A DNA stretch of 55,958 bases from Actinomycetota bacterium (GTDB taxonomy: Bacteria; Actinomycetota; Geothermincolia; Geothermincolales; RBG-13-55-18). The notes under the pieces are model-generated. The model did not search any database and was not told where the DNA came from. It saw only the letters and a program-made list of their open reading frames with translations. This document shows positions 43,767 through 53,385 of this stretch, piece by piece. Every line of letters begins with the position of its first letter. The stretch's first letter is position 1. The stretch covers positions 1 to 55,958 of the forward strand of contig JABLXL010000043.1 of NCBI GenBank assembly GCA_013178005.1. The letters are read 5' to 3'. The position numbers and the translations under genes are program-made.

Positions 43767-45014
43767 TCAGGGCCTCACCTGCCCGTCCCCGTAGATGATG
43801 AACTTGCTGGAGGTAAGCTCCCGCAGGCTCATGGGCCCCCGGGCGTGCAGTTTCTGGGTGGAGATGCCGATCTCGGCTCCCAGGCCGAACTGGCCGCCGT
43901 CGGTGAAACGCGTGCTGGCGTTCACGTAAACGTCCGCCGAGTCCACCTCCGCGGTGAAGCGCCTCGCCGCCTCCAGGTCGCGGGTGACGATGGCCTCGGA
44001 GTGCCGCGATCCATATTTATTGATGTGATCGATGGCCTCGCGCAGGGAGGACACCACCTTCACCGCGAGCACGAGGTCCAGGTACTCCTCGTACCAGTCC
44101 TGCTCCGACGCCGCCTCCACGTCGGGGAGAATGGATAGAGTGCGCTCGCATCCCCGCAGGAGGACCCCCCGCTCCCTCAAGGCCGCGGCGGCACGGGGCA
44201 GGAATTCATCCGCCACCGCCTCGTGCACCAGCATGGTTTCCATGGCGTTGCAGACGCCGGGGCGCTGCGTTTTGGCGTTGACGACAATCCTTTCGGCCAT
44301 CTCCAGGTCCGCTGAGGCGTCCACGTAGGTGTGACAGTTGCCGACCCCGGTCTCGATCACCGGCACCGTGCTCTCCTCCACCACGGTGCGGATCAGCCCG
44401 GCCCCCCCGCGGGGGATGAGCACGTCCACGTAATCGCGCATGCGCATGAGCTCCCTGGCGGACTCGCGATCGGTGAGCGGGATTAGCTGTATCGAGCCAG
44501 CGGGAAGGCCCGCCGCCTCTCCCGCTCCCGCTATGACCTCGGTGAGCACCAGGTTGGAGCGGATGGCGGAGGAGCTTCCGCGCAGGATCACGGCGTTACC
44601 CGACTTCACGCACAGCCCCGCGGCGTCCACGGTCACGTTGGGGCGCGCCTCGTAGATGATCCCCACCACCCCCAGGGGAACGCGCACCTTCCGGATCTCC
44701 AGCCCGTTGGCGAGCCTCCACCCTTCGATGATCTCCCCCACGGGGTCGGTGAGGGCGGCTACCTCGCGCAGCCCGAGCGCCATGTCCTCGACCCTCTTCT
44801 CGGTCAGGGTGAGGCGGTCGATGAGCGCGCCGCTCAGTCCCGCCTGCCGCCCCGCCTCCAGGTCCTCGCGGTTGGCGGCCAGGATGTCGTCCTGTCTTGC
44901 CAGAAGGGCATCGGCCATCTCCTCCAGGGCGCGGTTCTTGGTCTCCGCGTTCATGAGGCACAGCTCCCTGGACGCGGCCTTTGCCCTGATTCCCATCTCC
45001 TCGACCAGGCCCAT
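43767..45014 (-). CDS. proA: gamma-glutamyl phosphate reductase
   Basis: This 415-residue ProA catalyses the NADPH-dependent second step of proline synthesis. It has the aldehyde-dehydrogenase-type cofactor region [21 protein letters not shown], catalytic Cys in [18 protein letters not shown], and [20 protein letters not shown] near the end. AAAGGGAGGATTA precedes ATG at 45014. The neighbouring ProB supplies its substrate. The upstream gap to proB (45015-45170) shows nothing else. Confidence 0.96.
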   Translation of the reverse strand: MGLVEEMGIRAKAASRELCLMNAETKNRALEEMADALLARQDDILAANREDLEAGRQAGLSGALIDRLTLTEKRVEDMALGLREVAALTDPVGEIIEGWRLANGLEIRKVRVPLGVVGIIYEARPNVTVDAAGLCVKSGNAVILRGSSSAIRSNLVLTEVIAGAGEAAGLPAGSIQLIPLTDRESARELMRMRDYVDVLIPRGGAGLIRTVVEESTVPVIETGVGNCHTYVDASADLEMAERIVVNAKTQRPGVCNAMETMLVHEAVADEFLPRAAAALRERGVLLRGCERTLSILPDVEAASEQDWYEEYLDLVLAVKVVSSLREAIDHINKYGSRHSEAIVTRDLEAARRFTAEVDSADVYVNASTRFTDGGQFGLGAEIGISTQKLHARGPMSLRELTSSKFIIYGDGQVRP

Positions 45015-45170
45015 TAATCCTCCCTTTTTCCTATGCCTGTATATTGTTTTGATAGCCCCTCGTCGATTCCTGCCCACCTCGAGCCCACAGCGGAGTCGAG
45101 CTGGGCAAGAAACGGCGTCTAAACCCTCGTTAAGAACATGCGCACGAGGGGAAGCCGCCGTTCCCTCCCC

Positions 45171-46304
45171 TCATCCCCGGTCCAATATGACCAGGTAATC
45201 GCGGTGGATCACCTCCTCGCACTCCTCCTCCCCCAACCTGCATGCCGCCTCGTCGCTGCGCAGCCCCTTCACCATATCCAGCTCCGTCGACGACAGCCCG
45301 CAGATGCCGCGGGCTATCCTCCTCCCCTCCCGGTCGACCACCTCCACGGCGTCTCCGGACACGAACTCGCCGCGGCACTCCACCACCCCCGCCGGCAACA
45401 GGCTGCGGCCGCCACGCAGCAGGGCTTCGCGCGCCCCTTCGTCGACGACGATTACCCCCCGCGGGCGAGCTCCGTAGGCTATCCAGTGTTTCTGGCCGCG
45501 GAGCCTCCTCTTCGGAGGCCGGAAATATGTGCCCACCGGCTCGCCGGCAAGCACCCGGTCCAGGACGCCACGCTCCCTCCCATAGGCGATCACCGTGCCA
45601 ATGCCGGCCGCGCCGGCTATGCTGGCGGCCTCCAGCTTCGCCGCCATGCCCCCGCTGGAATGTTCTTCCACCGCCTCTCCCGCCAGCCTGAACATCTCCG
45701 GCGTTATGTGCTCAACCTCCCGGATGATCCTGGCGCCCTGGTTTCGCTTCGGGTCGGCGGTGAAAAACCCCTCGGTGTCGGAGAGCATCACCAGCAGGTC
45801 CGCTTCCACCAGCACCGCCACCAACGCCGCGAGGCGGTCGTTGTCCCCGAAGCGGATCTCCTCCACCGCCACGGTGTCGTTCTCGTTCACCAGGGGCACG
45901 ACGCCCATCTCCAGCAGGCGCCTGAAGGTATTGCGGGCGTTGAGGTACTGCCGGCGGTGGGCGAAATCGTACTGGCTGAAGAGCACCTGTCCCACCCTCA
46001 GGCCTTCCGCGGCGAAAAAGTCCGCGTAGAGCGCGACCAGCAAGCCCTGGCCCACCGATGACGCCGCCTGCAGGGTGGGGATGTCACGGGGTCGCTCCCC
46101 GAGGCCGAGCAGCTCTACCCCCGCGGCTATGGCCCCGGAGGATACCAGCACCACCTCGCGCCCGCTCCGCCGCAGGGACGCTACCTGTCCCACCAGGTTG
46201 CCCACCTGCTCGCGGTCGAGGCGGCCCTGCGCGTCGCTCAGGGTGTAGGTGCCCACCTTTACCACCACACGGCGCGAATCCAGCTCGCGCCTTTCCGAGA
46301 CCAT
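45171..46304 (-). CDS. proB: glutamate 5-kinase with PUA domain
   Basis: This 377-residue ProB phosphorylates glutamate in the first step of proline synthesis. The amino-acid-kinase domain has VVVKVGTYTL, VLVSSGAIAAGVELLGL, QVLFSQYDF and PLVNENDTVAVEEIRFGDND, with GGMAAKLEAA as the nucleotide segment. A C-terminal PUA domain follows (GVIVVDEGAREALLRGGRSLLPAGV). GGAAAGGAAGCG precedes the ATG. The gene lies 156 bp upstream of proA, and 46305-46501 upstream holds no gene. Confidence 0.96.
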   Translation of the reverse strand: MVSERRELDSRRVVVKVGTYTLSDAQGRLDREQVGNLVGQVASLRRSGREVVLVSSGAIAAGVELLGLGERPRDIPTLQAASSVGQGLLVALYADFFAAEGLRVGQVLFSQYDFAHRRQYLNARNTFRRLLEMGVVPLVNENDTVAVEEIRFGDNDRLAALVAVLVEADLLVMLSDTEGFFTADPKRNQGARIIREVEHITPEMFRLAGEAVEEHSSGGMAAKLEAASIAGAAGIGTVIAYGRERGVLDRVLAGEPVGTYFRPPKRRLRGQKHWIAYGARPRGVIVVDEGAREALLRGGRSLLPAGVVECRGEFVSGDAVEVVDREGRRIARGICGLSSTELDMVKGLRSDEAACRLGEEECEEVIHRDYLVILDRG

Positions 46305-46501
46305 CTAAACGCTTCCTTTCCGCCTGGAACGCTTCCTTCTACCTTGCCCGTTTTCTCCCGAGCCCGTAGGCTCGCCGTTTCCCATCGTCCGCAAAGGACG
46401 ACACGGCCATTATCATTATCAGTATAATTCTCCCTGCGCTTTCGCGCCCCGCGCCGAACGCCCAGGCCCCGGATCGCCGTCTCCCTCTCATGAACTAAGC
46501 G

Positions 46502-47782
46502 TCATCTCCCTGGGAGGAAATCGAAAACGTACCCGGCGATGATCACAGCGTCTCCTTCCCTGGCGCCCAGCCTCTCGAGCTCTTCCTCTACGCCCATCCT
46601 CTTCATCCGCGCCTGGACGTAGGAAAGGGCCTGGGGGTTGGAGAGGTCCATGCTCTTAACCAGGCGCTCCACCCCCTTGCCCTCCACGTGGAACTCGTCG
46701 CCGCGGCGGAAAACCCTGAAGCCGCGCTCCCGCTCCGGGTCGTAGGTGTAGATGGTCCTCTCCCGCGGCAGTTCCTGCTCCCCGGTGGCGCGCGCCTCTT
46801 CCACCAGCTCCGCCAGCCGGTTGACCAGCTCCGGGAGACCGTCGCCGCTCACCGAGGAGATGGGGTGAAAATCCCATCCCCTCACCTCCGCCGCACTCCG
46901 CGCCTCCTCCAGGCGCGAGGGGTCGGCGACGTCCAGCTTGCTGCCCGCCACCAGGTGCCGCCTCTCCATGAGTCCCGCGCCGTAGGAGGAGAGCTCCCCG
47001 AGCATGATCTCCAGGGCGCGCGCGGGGCCCACGGGGGCGGCGGGAGAGAGGTCGAGCAGGTGCAGGATGACCGCGGTTCTCTCCACGTGGCGCAGGAAGC
47101 GCAGGCCCAGCCCCTTTCCCTCGTGCGCTCCCTCCACGAGCCCGGGAAGGTCGGAGATCACGAAGCTCCTCTCCTCATCCACCCGCACCACGCCCAGCAC
47201 TGGCTCGAGGGTGGTGAAGGGGTAGTCGGCGATGCGAGGCCTCGCCGCCGACAAACGCGAAACGAGGGTGGACTTACCGGCGTTGGGCAAACCCACCAGG
47301 CCCACGTCGGCCAGCAGCTTGAGTTCCAGGGTTATCCACCTTTCCTCGCCCGCGTCACCCCGCTCCGAGAAATCAGGGGCCCTGCGGGCGGGAGTTGCGA
47401 AAGAGGCGTTCCCGCGCCCGCCCCTGCCACCCGCGGCGGCGACCACCTGCCTGCCGGGACGGGAGAGGTCCGCAAGCAACCTTCCTCCCTCTCCCCTCAC
47501 CTGCGTCCCCACCGGGACCAGGAGCACCAGGTCCTCCCCGTCCGCTCCCCGGCGGTTGTTTCCGGAACCGCTGCCGCCGTCGCCTGCGCGAAAATGCCTC
47601 TTGCGCGTGTATTCCACCAGGGTGTTCACGGAATCGGAGGCGCGGACGATCACCGATCCACCTCTTCCCCCGTCACCGCCGTCCGGGCCACCCAGGGGCC
47701 TGAACTTCTCGCGGTGGAAGCTGGTGCACCCGTCCCCCCCGCGTCCTCCCCTTACCTTGATCCTCGCCTCGTCTATGAACAT
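46502..47782 (-). CDS. obg: GTPase Obg/CgtA
   Basis: This 426-residue Obg has a glycine-rich Obg fold (RGGRGGDGCTSFHREKFRP, GGRGGRGNASFATPARRAP), a G domain with GLPNAGKSTLVSRLSAARP and SDLPGLVEGAHEGKGLG, and a C-terminal OCT domain (FRVFRRGDEFHVEGKGVERL). It acts in 50S ribosome assembly. The start at 47782 (MFIDEARIKV) is the usual family N-terminus; an in-frame upstream extension is not expected. It follows rpmA as in most bacteria. Confidence 0.95.
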   Translation of the reverse strand: MFIDEARIKVRGGRGGDGCTSFHREKFRPLGGPDGGDGGRGGSVIVRASDSVNTLVEYTRKRHFRAGDGGSGSGNNRRGADGEDLVLLVPVGTQVRGEGGRLLADLSRPGRQVVAAAGGRGGRGNASFATPARRAPDFSERGDAGEERWITLELKLLADVGLVGLPNAGKSTLVSRLSAARPRIADYPFTTLEPVLGVVRVDEERSFVISDLPGLVEGAHEGKGLGLRFLRHVERTAVILHLLDLSPAAPVGPARALEIMLGELSSYGAGLMERRHLVAGSKLDVADPSRLEEARSAAEVRGWDFHPISSVSGDGLPELVNRLAELVEEARATGEQELPRERTIYTYDPERERGFRVFRRGDEFHVEGKGVERLVKSMDLSNPQALSYVQARMKRMGVEEELERLGAREGDAVIIAGYVFDFLPGR

Positions 47783-47859
47783 CTGCCTCACCGTCCGAAA
47801 AACCGCTGCGAAGGACGGCGCCGCGCGGCGCATCACGGCCGGCGCTCTTTCCCCGTAAC

Positions 47860-47890
47860 GGCAGAACCCCGGCCGGGCCGGGGTTCTGCC
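47860..47890. promoter_or_regulatory. perfect 15-bp inverted repeat between rpmA and obg
   Basis: GGCAGAACCCCGGCC and its complement are separated by one base. No T-tract follows on either strand, so this is more likely an mRNA-processing or stability hairpin than a terminator. Confidence 0.5.
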
Positions 47891-47915
47891 ACGACGAAGG
47901 ACCGCTCTGCGCGGC

Positions 47916-48173
47916 CTATTCCTCCGCCGGTGTCACGCTCACGATATGCCGGTCACCGCTGCGGCGGAAAGTCACGTACCCGTCCGTTTTGGCGAACAGG
48001 GTGTAATCTTTTCCCACTCCCACGTTCTCGCCCGGCTTGATCTTCGTGCCGCGCTGACGCACCAGGATGGCGCCTCCGCTCACGAACTGTCCTCCGAAAC
48101 TCTTTATCCCCAACCTCTTCGAGTGGCTGTCGCGGCCGTTGCGCGAGCTTCCCACGCCCTTCTTGCTGGACAT
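47916..48173 (-). CDS. rpmA: 50S ribosomal protein L27
   Basis: This 85-residue L27 begins [20 protein letters not shown], without the cleavable leader of Firmicutes, then has [22 protein letters not shown] and [14 protein letters not shown]. It lies 25 bp after rplU in the standard order. The ending IVSVTPAEE is normal. Confidence 0.97.
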   Translation of the reverse strand: MSSKKGVGSSRNGRDSHSKRLGIKSFGGQFVSGGAILVRQRGTKIKPGENVGVGKDYTLFAKTDGYVTFRRSGDRHIVSVTPAEE

Positions 48174-48198
48174 TAGGCCTCACCTCTCCACTTCGGCC

Positions 48199-48564
48199 TC
48201 AGCTTTCCTCGGCCTCTTCCTCTTCCTTTTTCTTGCCCGACCTGCTTCCGCCGGGAGTGCCCGCTATCCTGTCCACCCTCACCTCGGTGAAGAGCTGGCG
48301 GTGGCCTTGCTTGCGGTGATAGCCCTTCTTGGGCTTGTATTTGAAGACGATTATCTTCTTCCCCTTGCCGTGCCTCACCACCGTGCCCTCGACCTTGACC
48401 CGACCGGCCTCGGGGCCCGCGAGGACCTCTCCCTCGCCGCCTGCGAGCAGCACCTTATCGAAAACCACGGAGTCCCCCTCGGGCACGTCGATCTTCTCGA
48501 TCCTTATGACCGAGCCCTGCTCCACCCGGTACTGCTTGCCTCCCGTCTCGATGACTGCGAACAT
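48199..48564 (-). CDS. rplU: 50S ribosomal protein L21
   Basis: This 121-residue L21 has FAVIETGGKQYRVEQGSVIR, a central VVRHGKGKKIIVFKYKPKK and the conserved KGYHRKQGHRQLFTEVRVDRI. The acidic/basic tail (GKKKEEEEAEES) extends beyond the usual end. No prp-type protease gene lies between it and rpmA, consistent with the leaderless L27. 48565-48801 has no supported gene. Confidence 0.97.
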   Translation of the reverse strand: MFAVIETGGKQYRVEQGSVIRIEKIDVPEGDSVVFDKVLLAGGEGEVLAGPEAGRVKVEGTVVRHGKGKKIIVFKYKPKKGYHRKQGHRQLFTEVRVDRIAGTPGGSRSGKKKEEEEAEES

Positions 48565-48801
48565 GCTATACCTCCAGGGCTAATTTTACCACAGCAACAA
48601 ACAGTAACACGCCCGCGAGGCCATGTAAAGGCAGGCGGGGCTCGAGTCGGTCGCGTCGGCGGGGCAAGCTGCCCTATCCCGCCCACCCATGCCCCGTCCG
48701 CCTGTAAGATGATCGCGCACACGCGCCCGCGGATGAGGTCGGAATGCCGGAGGAGCGCCGCATACTAACGGCGCCCCTCCTCTATGAAATCCCTCAACCG
48801 C

Positions 48802-50652
48802 CTATTCCACGCATCCCTCCGCGAAATACCAGGTAGTGGAGGGCTCGCTCGCTCCCATGGCGTTGTTTCCGTCGGCCATGCCACGGTAGTTGAAATACTG
48901 CGCCAGCTCGACCACCACCGGCGACGAGGACCTCACCTCCGTGCTCACCTCGGCGTCGCCCAGGTTCTCCACCTCGTCCACGTGTATGGTGTAGCGCGCA
49001 TGAGGAGGGATATTCACCCGGCGCTCCACCTTCAGGCCGTCGGAGCGCATGAAGACCACCTCGGTGCTCGCAGCTTCGGCGCCCGGGTTCATCAGAAGGA
49101 CGTACTCGTCGAATTCCCCTCCCGTGTATCCCTCCGCCAGGTACCACTGCTGGTTGGGTCCGGGCGCTCCGATGGTCACGTGGCCGCCCTTCCTTCCCCG
49201 GTAGTCGAAGTACATGGCGCGCTCCGCCACGATGGGCAGGTCGGAGGTCACCGAGGTCGAGACGTCCGTGGACTCCAGGCCGGGGATCTCGTCCACGTGC
49301 ACGGAGTACCGCCGGCGGCCGGGCACGCTCACCCGCCTCTCCTCCACGCTCCCGTCGGGCTTCATGAAGCTCAGGGAAACCGTGGCCGCGCTGTCGTTGG
49401 GGTTCATCAACAGGACCCAGGTGTCGAAGGAATCGCCGGTATATCCCTCGGCGAAGAACCAGGTCGGCGAGGGGGCGCCTGCGCCGATAGAGCCGTGGCC
49501 CCCGTCCTTGCCCCCGTAATTGAAGTACATGGCGCGCTCGGCGACCACCGGCAGGTTCGAGGTCACCTGGGTGGAGACGTCCGCTGACTCCAGGCCCGGG
49601 ATCTCGTCCACGTGCACGGAGTGCCTGCGCCTCGGCAGGATATCAACCTGGCGGGTGATAACCGCCCCATCGGGCCGCATAAAGCTCAGGGTCACCGACG
49701 CCGTGGCGTCGTTGGGATTCTGTAAAAGGATCCAGGTATCGAAGGAATCGCCGGTATATCCCTCGGCGAAGAACCAGGTCAGTGAGGGGGCGCCTGCCCC
49801 GATGGAATCGTGGCCGCCCCGCCTGCCCTGGTAGCTGAAATACATGGCGCGCTCCGCGAGCACTGGCATATCGCTCTCCACCTGGGCGGAGAAGGAACCT
49901 CGGCCCACCGTCTCGCGCACCGGTACCGTGAAGCGGCTCTCGGGCCCCACCGTGTAGGTGAAGCTGTGGATACCGCCGTCCTCTCCCTGGAAGTCCACTT
50001 TGACCCGCGCGGGCTCCCGGTTGGGGTTCATGAGCAGCAGGTAGGAATCAAAGCTGTCTTCCGAGGGCGCGGGGGAGGACGCGGGCGCGGGGGATGAGCC
50101 GCCCGATGCCGGCGGGGTGTTGCCCAGGTCGGCACTTCCGGGGATGGGGGAGAAACACATGAATTCCTGCGATATGTAGAGGGTGTTCCCGTCCGCCACT
50201 ACCCCTATCCCGATGCAGTTGAACTCAGGGCGCAGGATGTTCTCCCGGTGTCCGGGGCTGTTCATCAAGGCCTCAAAGGCCACGTCCACGCTGGGCGCCT
50301 TGGCGATGTTCTCGCCCGCCAGGGTCCAGCCCGTGATCCCCCTTGCCGCGATGCGCTGCTGCAGGTTGCCGGATACGGGAGAGACGTGGCCGAAGAAATC
50401 GTACTGGATCATCTCCGAGGAGTAGGCGCGCGCGAAGTCGGTGAGCTGCTGTTCGGCGTAAAGGGACGGGAGACCCGCCGCGTTGCGCGCCTGGTTTACC
50501 AGCTCCAGCATGCGGGCCTCCCCGGCCGACGTAGTGACCGTCGCGGCGGCCCCTGCGGCCGGAAAGACCATCGGCATCGATACGGTCAGGGCGAGAAAGA
50601 CGATCGCGAGTAAAGGTGTTGCGCCCTTCTGCCACCGAGTGAGCCCCTTCAT
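48802..50652 (-). CDS. secreted CAP-domain protein with four beta-repeat modules
   Basis: This 616-residue exported protein has a signal peptide (WQKGATPLLAIVFLALTVSM) and a CAP/SCP (YkwD-like) domain at about residues 40-170 with SSEMIQYDFFGHVSPVSG, GENIAKAPSV and NSPGHRENILRPEF. A Pro/Ser/Ala linker is followed by four ~105-residue repeats, each ending in a variant of TWFFAEGYTGDSFDTW with a preceding AERAMYF-YxG-GGH block. The repeats probably form an extracellular adhesive or structural rod. ATG at 50652 has AGGGAGATGCTGAC upstream. A GEMM-type riboswitch and terminator precede the gene, which suggests second-messenger control. Confidence 0.85.
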   Translation of the reverse strand: MKGLTRWQKGATPLLAIVFLALTVSMPMVFPAAGAAATVTTSAGEARMLELVNQARNAAGLPSLYAEQQLTDFARAYSSEMIQYDFFGHVSPVSGNLQQRIAARGITGWTLAGENIAKAPSVDVAFEALMNSPGHRENILRPEFNCIGIGVVADGNTLYISQEFMCFSPIPGSADLGNTPPASGGSSPAPASSPAPSEDSFDSYLLLMNPNREPARVKVDFQGEDGGIHSFTYTVGPESRFTVPVRETVGRGSFSAQVESDMPVLAERAMYFSYQGRRGGHDSIGAGAPSLTWFFAEGYTGDSFDTWILLQNPNDATASVTLSFMRPDGAVITRQVDILPRRRHSVHVDEIPGLESADVSTQVTSNLPVVAERAMYFNYGGKDGGHGSIGAGAPSPTWFFAEGYTGDSFDTWVLLMNPNDSAATVSLSFMKPDGSVEERRVSVPGRRRYSVHVDEIPGLESTDVSTSVTSDLPIVAERAMYFDYRGRKGGHVTIGAPGPNQQWYLAEGYTGGEFDEYVLLMNPGAEAASTEVVFMRSDGLKVERRVNIPPHARYTIHVDEVENLGDAEVSTEVRSSSPVVVELAQYFNYRGMADGNNAMGASEPSTTWYFAEGCVE

Positions 50653-50704
50653 TGTCAGCATCTCCCTTTGTCCCCGAGGCCGGTGGCAACTCTCCCGTCC
50701 CCCG

Positions 50705-50739
50705 AAAAACAAACCGCCCTTTCCTCCTGGGAAAGGGCG
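50705..50739 (-). terminator. riboswitch-associated intrinsic terminator
   Basis: CGCCCTTTCC-caggA-GGAAAGGGCG, followed by GTTTGTTTTT on the minus strand, sits between the aptamer and the CAP-protein gene. Ligand binding probably changes whether it forms. Confidence 0.8.
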
Positions 50740-50747
50740 TCGCTTTC

Positions 50748-50836
50748 GAGGCGGCAGCCTGGCGATCATAACCGCTTTCGCGGTCTTAGACCCATGGCTT
50801 TGCGCCCTCTCCTTTCGGAAGAGTTTGCCTTTATCA
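50748..50836 (-). ncRNA. cyclic di-GMP-I (GEMM) type riboswitch aptamer
   Basis: On the minus strand the sequence has GATAAAGGCAAAC, a stem capped by a GAAA tetraloop (CTCTTCCGAAAGGAGAG), then GGCGCAAAGCC, the receptor-like GGGTCTAAG, a second GC-rich stem and ATCGCCAGGCTGCCG. This matches the GEMM-I order (GGCAAAC, GAAA loop, GCAAAGCC, YCTAA, RGGYWGCCG). It precedes a terminator and the secreted CAP-protein gene. Discrimination between c-di-GMP and cGAMP specificity is not attempted. Confidence 0.85.
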
Positions 50837-51094
50837 CCTACAGGGATATGTGATTCTCAATGTCCGGGTATTTTATCGACAGTCGTCGCCTGATCCTTGA
50901 GCGTGAAAATAATGCTTGGGCGCGATACCAAGAAGGCCTTGAGCGCCCCGGGGCATCCCGGCGAGCGGATTTTGACAGGGGCGAAGCGCGGATCGATTCC
51001 ATACGGAGAGGTGCTAAATGTTCGGTGAAATGCGGAGGCGGAATCCGAAAATAGGGCTAAAGTCGGTAGGGGAGGCGACCGATATAATTAATGC

Positions 51095-51168
51095 CAAAAT
51101 ATCTACGCCGAGTGAGTTTTGGCCTCGACCGGAAAGCCTGCCCACTTTCCGGTCTCTATTTTTAACCG
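51095..51168 (+). ncRNA. candidate small RNA with terminator
   Basis: In the AT-rich part of the 490-bp gap between the CAP-protein and sortase genes, TATAAT (51083-51088) precedes a possible ~75-nt transcript. It folds as GCCAAAA...TTTTGGC, then GACCGGAAAG-cctgccca-CTTTCCGGTC, followed by TCTATTTTT. The -35 is weak. No protein of reasonable length is encoded. The rest of 50870-51363 shows no feature. Confidence 0.4.
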
Positions 51169-51363
51169 GTCCCATTTCCCACCCTTACTTGCCCGCTCGC
51201 CAACGCCCGGTTCTCCCGATCTCCGAGATGTCCTCTTGGACGATAGCCCGTGGTGACGATCACGGTCCTCGGATCCCAACGTTGAACGCGCCTACGTTCG
51301 AGGCCGTCTCATCGCCTCTCCAGCGACGGGGCTCCCACCCATCTCCCCTGGAGATCTCTCTCA

Positions 51364-52014
51364 TCATTCGCGGGGGCCGCTTTCCACCAGCCTGGCGATT
51401 ACCACGATGCGCTCAGCCGCGCTGTACCAGGGATGGCATGCGGTCAGGGTGAGCTTGGGTTCTTCCCCCTGCTCCAGCACCGTCAGGTCGGAGGGTTTCA
51501 CGATGCGCTGCTCGTAGGCCTCGTACACGTAGCGCCCCGATGCGGTCAGGAGGGTGATCCTCTCACCCGCCGTCAACTGCTCGATGTGGCGGAAAGGGGC
51601 CCCGTAGGTGGTGCGGTGTCCGGATATGACGCAGTTGCCCGGCTGACCCGGGTAAGCCGTCCCGGGTATGTGTCCTGGTCCTCGCTTGAGGTTCTCGGCG
51701 TCGTCCAGGCCCCACAGCTCCACCACGATGGCGTCGAGGCCGATGCGGGGCGCGATGATGCGGGCTATGCCGTCTCCCACCGTGACCTCCCCGGTCTCAG
51801 GGGACGACGGGTCCCTTTCCCATTCCCGCCTCAGCTCCTCCTGCGCCGCCTGCGCCCGCCGATTGGTGTAGAAGATGTACACGTACACCCCGGCCAGGGA
51901 CAACAGGCCCAAAAGGATGAGCGACACGCCAACGGCGATCAGCGCTTTACCTTTGCGACGGCCGCGCTTCCCGCCCCCGCCGGCATCCTCGGCGGGAACC
52001 ACGCTCTCCCCCAT
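51364..52014 (-). CDS. class E/D-like sortase
   Basis: This 216-residue sortase has one N-terminal transmembrane helix (ALIAVGVSLILLGLLSLAGV) and a sortase beta-barrel with PRIGLDAIVVELWG, GHIPGTAYPGQPGN, catalytic His in VISGHRTTYGAPF, catalytic Cys in LTLTACHPWYSA and the following Arg in ERIVVIARL. Sortases attach LPXTG-type proteins to the wall. Its substrate is not identified; the CAP-domain protein ends without an obvious sorting signal. It follows rng by 12 bp, apparently in one operon. Confidence 0.87.
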   Translation of the reverse strand: MGESVVPAEDAGGGGKRGRRKGKALIAVGVSLILLGLLSLAGVYVYIFYTNRRAQAAQEELRREWERDPSSPETGEVTVGDGIARIIAPRIGLDAIVVELWGLDDAENLKRGPGHIPGTAYPGQPGNCVISGHRTTYGAPFRHIEQLTAGERITLLTASGRYVYEAYEQRIVKPSDLTVLEQGEEPKLTLTACHPWYSAAERIVVIARLVESGPRE

Positions 52015-52026
52015 GTGCGGCTCCTT

Positions 52027-53307
52027 TCAGGGCTCGCGGAACACCACCCCGCGCCCGTGACATACCGGGCATTCCTCGCCGAAAACCTCCATGAGCCCCT
52101 CGGAAACGTTCTTGCGCGTCATCTCCACCAACCCGAGCTTGGTAAGCTCCACCACGTAGGTCTTGGTGCGATCCTTTTCCAGCTCCTGGTTGAGGGTCTT
52201 GAGGACGGCGCGCCGGTTCTTGGCCTCGTTCATGTCTATGAAATCGATAATGATGATCCCCCCGATATCGCGCAGCCTGAGCTGGCGGACCACCTCGGCC
52301 GCCGCCTCGATGTTGGTGCGTAGAACCGTCTCCTCCAGGGACTTGTCCCCCACGTACCGTCCGGTGTTCACGTCGATGGCGGTCAGGGCCTCGGTCCTGT
52401 CGATGACTATGGAGCCCCCGGAGGGAAGAGGGACCTCCCTGCGCAGGGCGTCTCGTATCTGGCGGTTGATATCGAGGGCCTCGAAGACCGGGGTTTCGTC
52501 GGCATAACGCACCACGCGCTCGGCCAACGCCGGCGCCACCATCTTGAGGTACTGCTTGATGCGGCGGAAGGAGCGGTGCGAGTCAACCAACACCCGCTCG
52601 AAGCTGTCATCCATGACGTCCCTGATCACCTTGATCTCCAGCTCCGGTTCCTGGTAAAGGATGGCAGGCGCCCTTTTCTTCTCGGCCGCGCGGTGTACCT
52701 GACGCCATACCTTGTTCAGGTAGGCGAGGCTCTTCCTGAGCTCCGCCGCCTCCGCCTCGCGGGCGGCCGTGCGCACGATTATCCCCACATCCTTCGGCCT
52801 CACCTCCTCCACCAGCTTGCGCAGGCGCTCCCTCTCCCCTTCGTCCAGGCGGTGCGAAATGCCCACCGTGTTCATCTGGGGAAGCAGTACCAGGTAACGC
52901 CCGGGTATCGACAGGTAGGTGGTGAGGCGCGCCCCCTTGCTTCCCATGGGGTCCTTGGTCACCTGCACCACCACCTCCTGGCCCACCTTGAGAAGCTTGG
53001 TGATGTCGCGCCGCCCCTTGTTGCGGTTGTCGTCCACGAAGATGTCTCCCGCGTAGAGGAGGGCATTGCGGTTGTGGCCGATGTTGACGAACGCCGCCTC
53101 CATGCCGGGCAGGACGTTCTGCACCTTTCCCTTGTATATGTCACCCACGATGGAGCGGCGCTCGTGATGGCCGACGAAGATCTCCTGCAGCTCCCCCGAC
53201 TCCAGCACCGCAACCCTGGTCTCGTCGCGGTAGGAGGCCACCACTATCTCCTTGCGCGGGGATCTCGCCTTGCTCTCCTCCCCCTTCGCGCCTTTCCTTC
53301 TCGCCAT
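52027..53307 (-). CDS. rng: ribonuclease E/G
   Basis: This 426-residue RNase E/G-type endonuclease has an S1-like domain (VGDIYKGKVQNVLPGMEAAFVNIG), VIDRTEALTAIDVNTGRYVG and GIIIIDFIDMNEAKNR with the catalytic Asp pair, and a zinc-link-like CPVCHGRG near the end. It matures rRNA and degrades mRNA. The length fits the RNase G form without a long scaffold. ATG at 53307 has GTGAGGGAC upstream. Upstream in the same direction are the DUF2344 and radical SAM genes, the usual order in these phyla. Confidence 0.93.
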   Translation of the reverse strand: MARRKGAKGEESKARSPRKEIVVASYRDETRVAVLESGELQEIFVGHHERRSIVGDIYKGKVQNVLPGMEAAFVNIGHNRNALLYAGDIFVDDNRNKGRRDITKLLKVGQEVVVQVTKDPMGSKGARLTTYLSIPGRYLVLLPQMNTVGISHRLDEGERERLRKLVEEVRPKDVGIIVRTAAREAEAAELRKSLAYLNKVWRQVHRAAEKKRAPAILYQEPELEIKVIRDVMDDSFERVLVDSHRSFRRIKQYLKMVAPALAERVVRYADETPVFEALDINRQIRDALRREVPLPSGGSIVIDRTEALTAIDVNTGRYVGDKSLEETVLRTNIEAAAEVVRQLRLRDIGGIIIIDFIDMNEAKNRRAVLKTLNQELEKDRTKTYVVELTKLGLVEMTRKNVSEGLMEVFGEECPVCHGRGVVFREP

Positions 53308-53385
53308 GTCCCTCACCCGCTCGCCTCAGAAGGTCGTGGCGTTTGGCACAACGCGTATCTTTTCACGCCGCAAACCAACCTCCGC

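Noticed and set aside
46688-48040. Plus-strand open frame of 450 residues over obg and rpmA
   Set aside because: Both sense-strand genes are textbook ribosome-associated proteins; the antisense frame has no recognisable domain.
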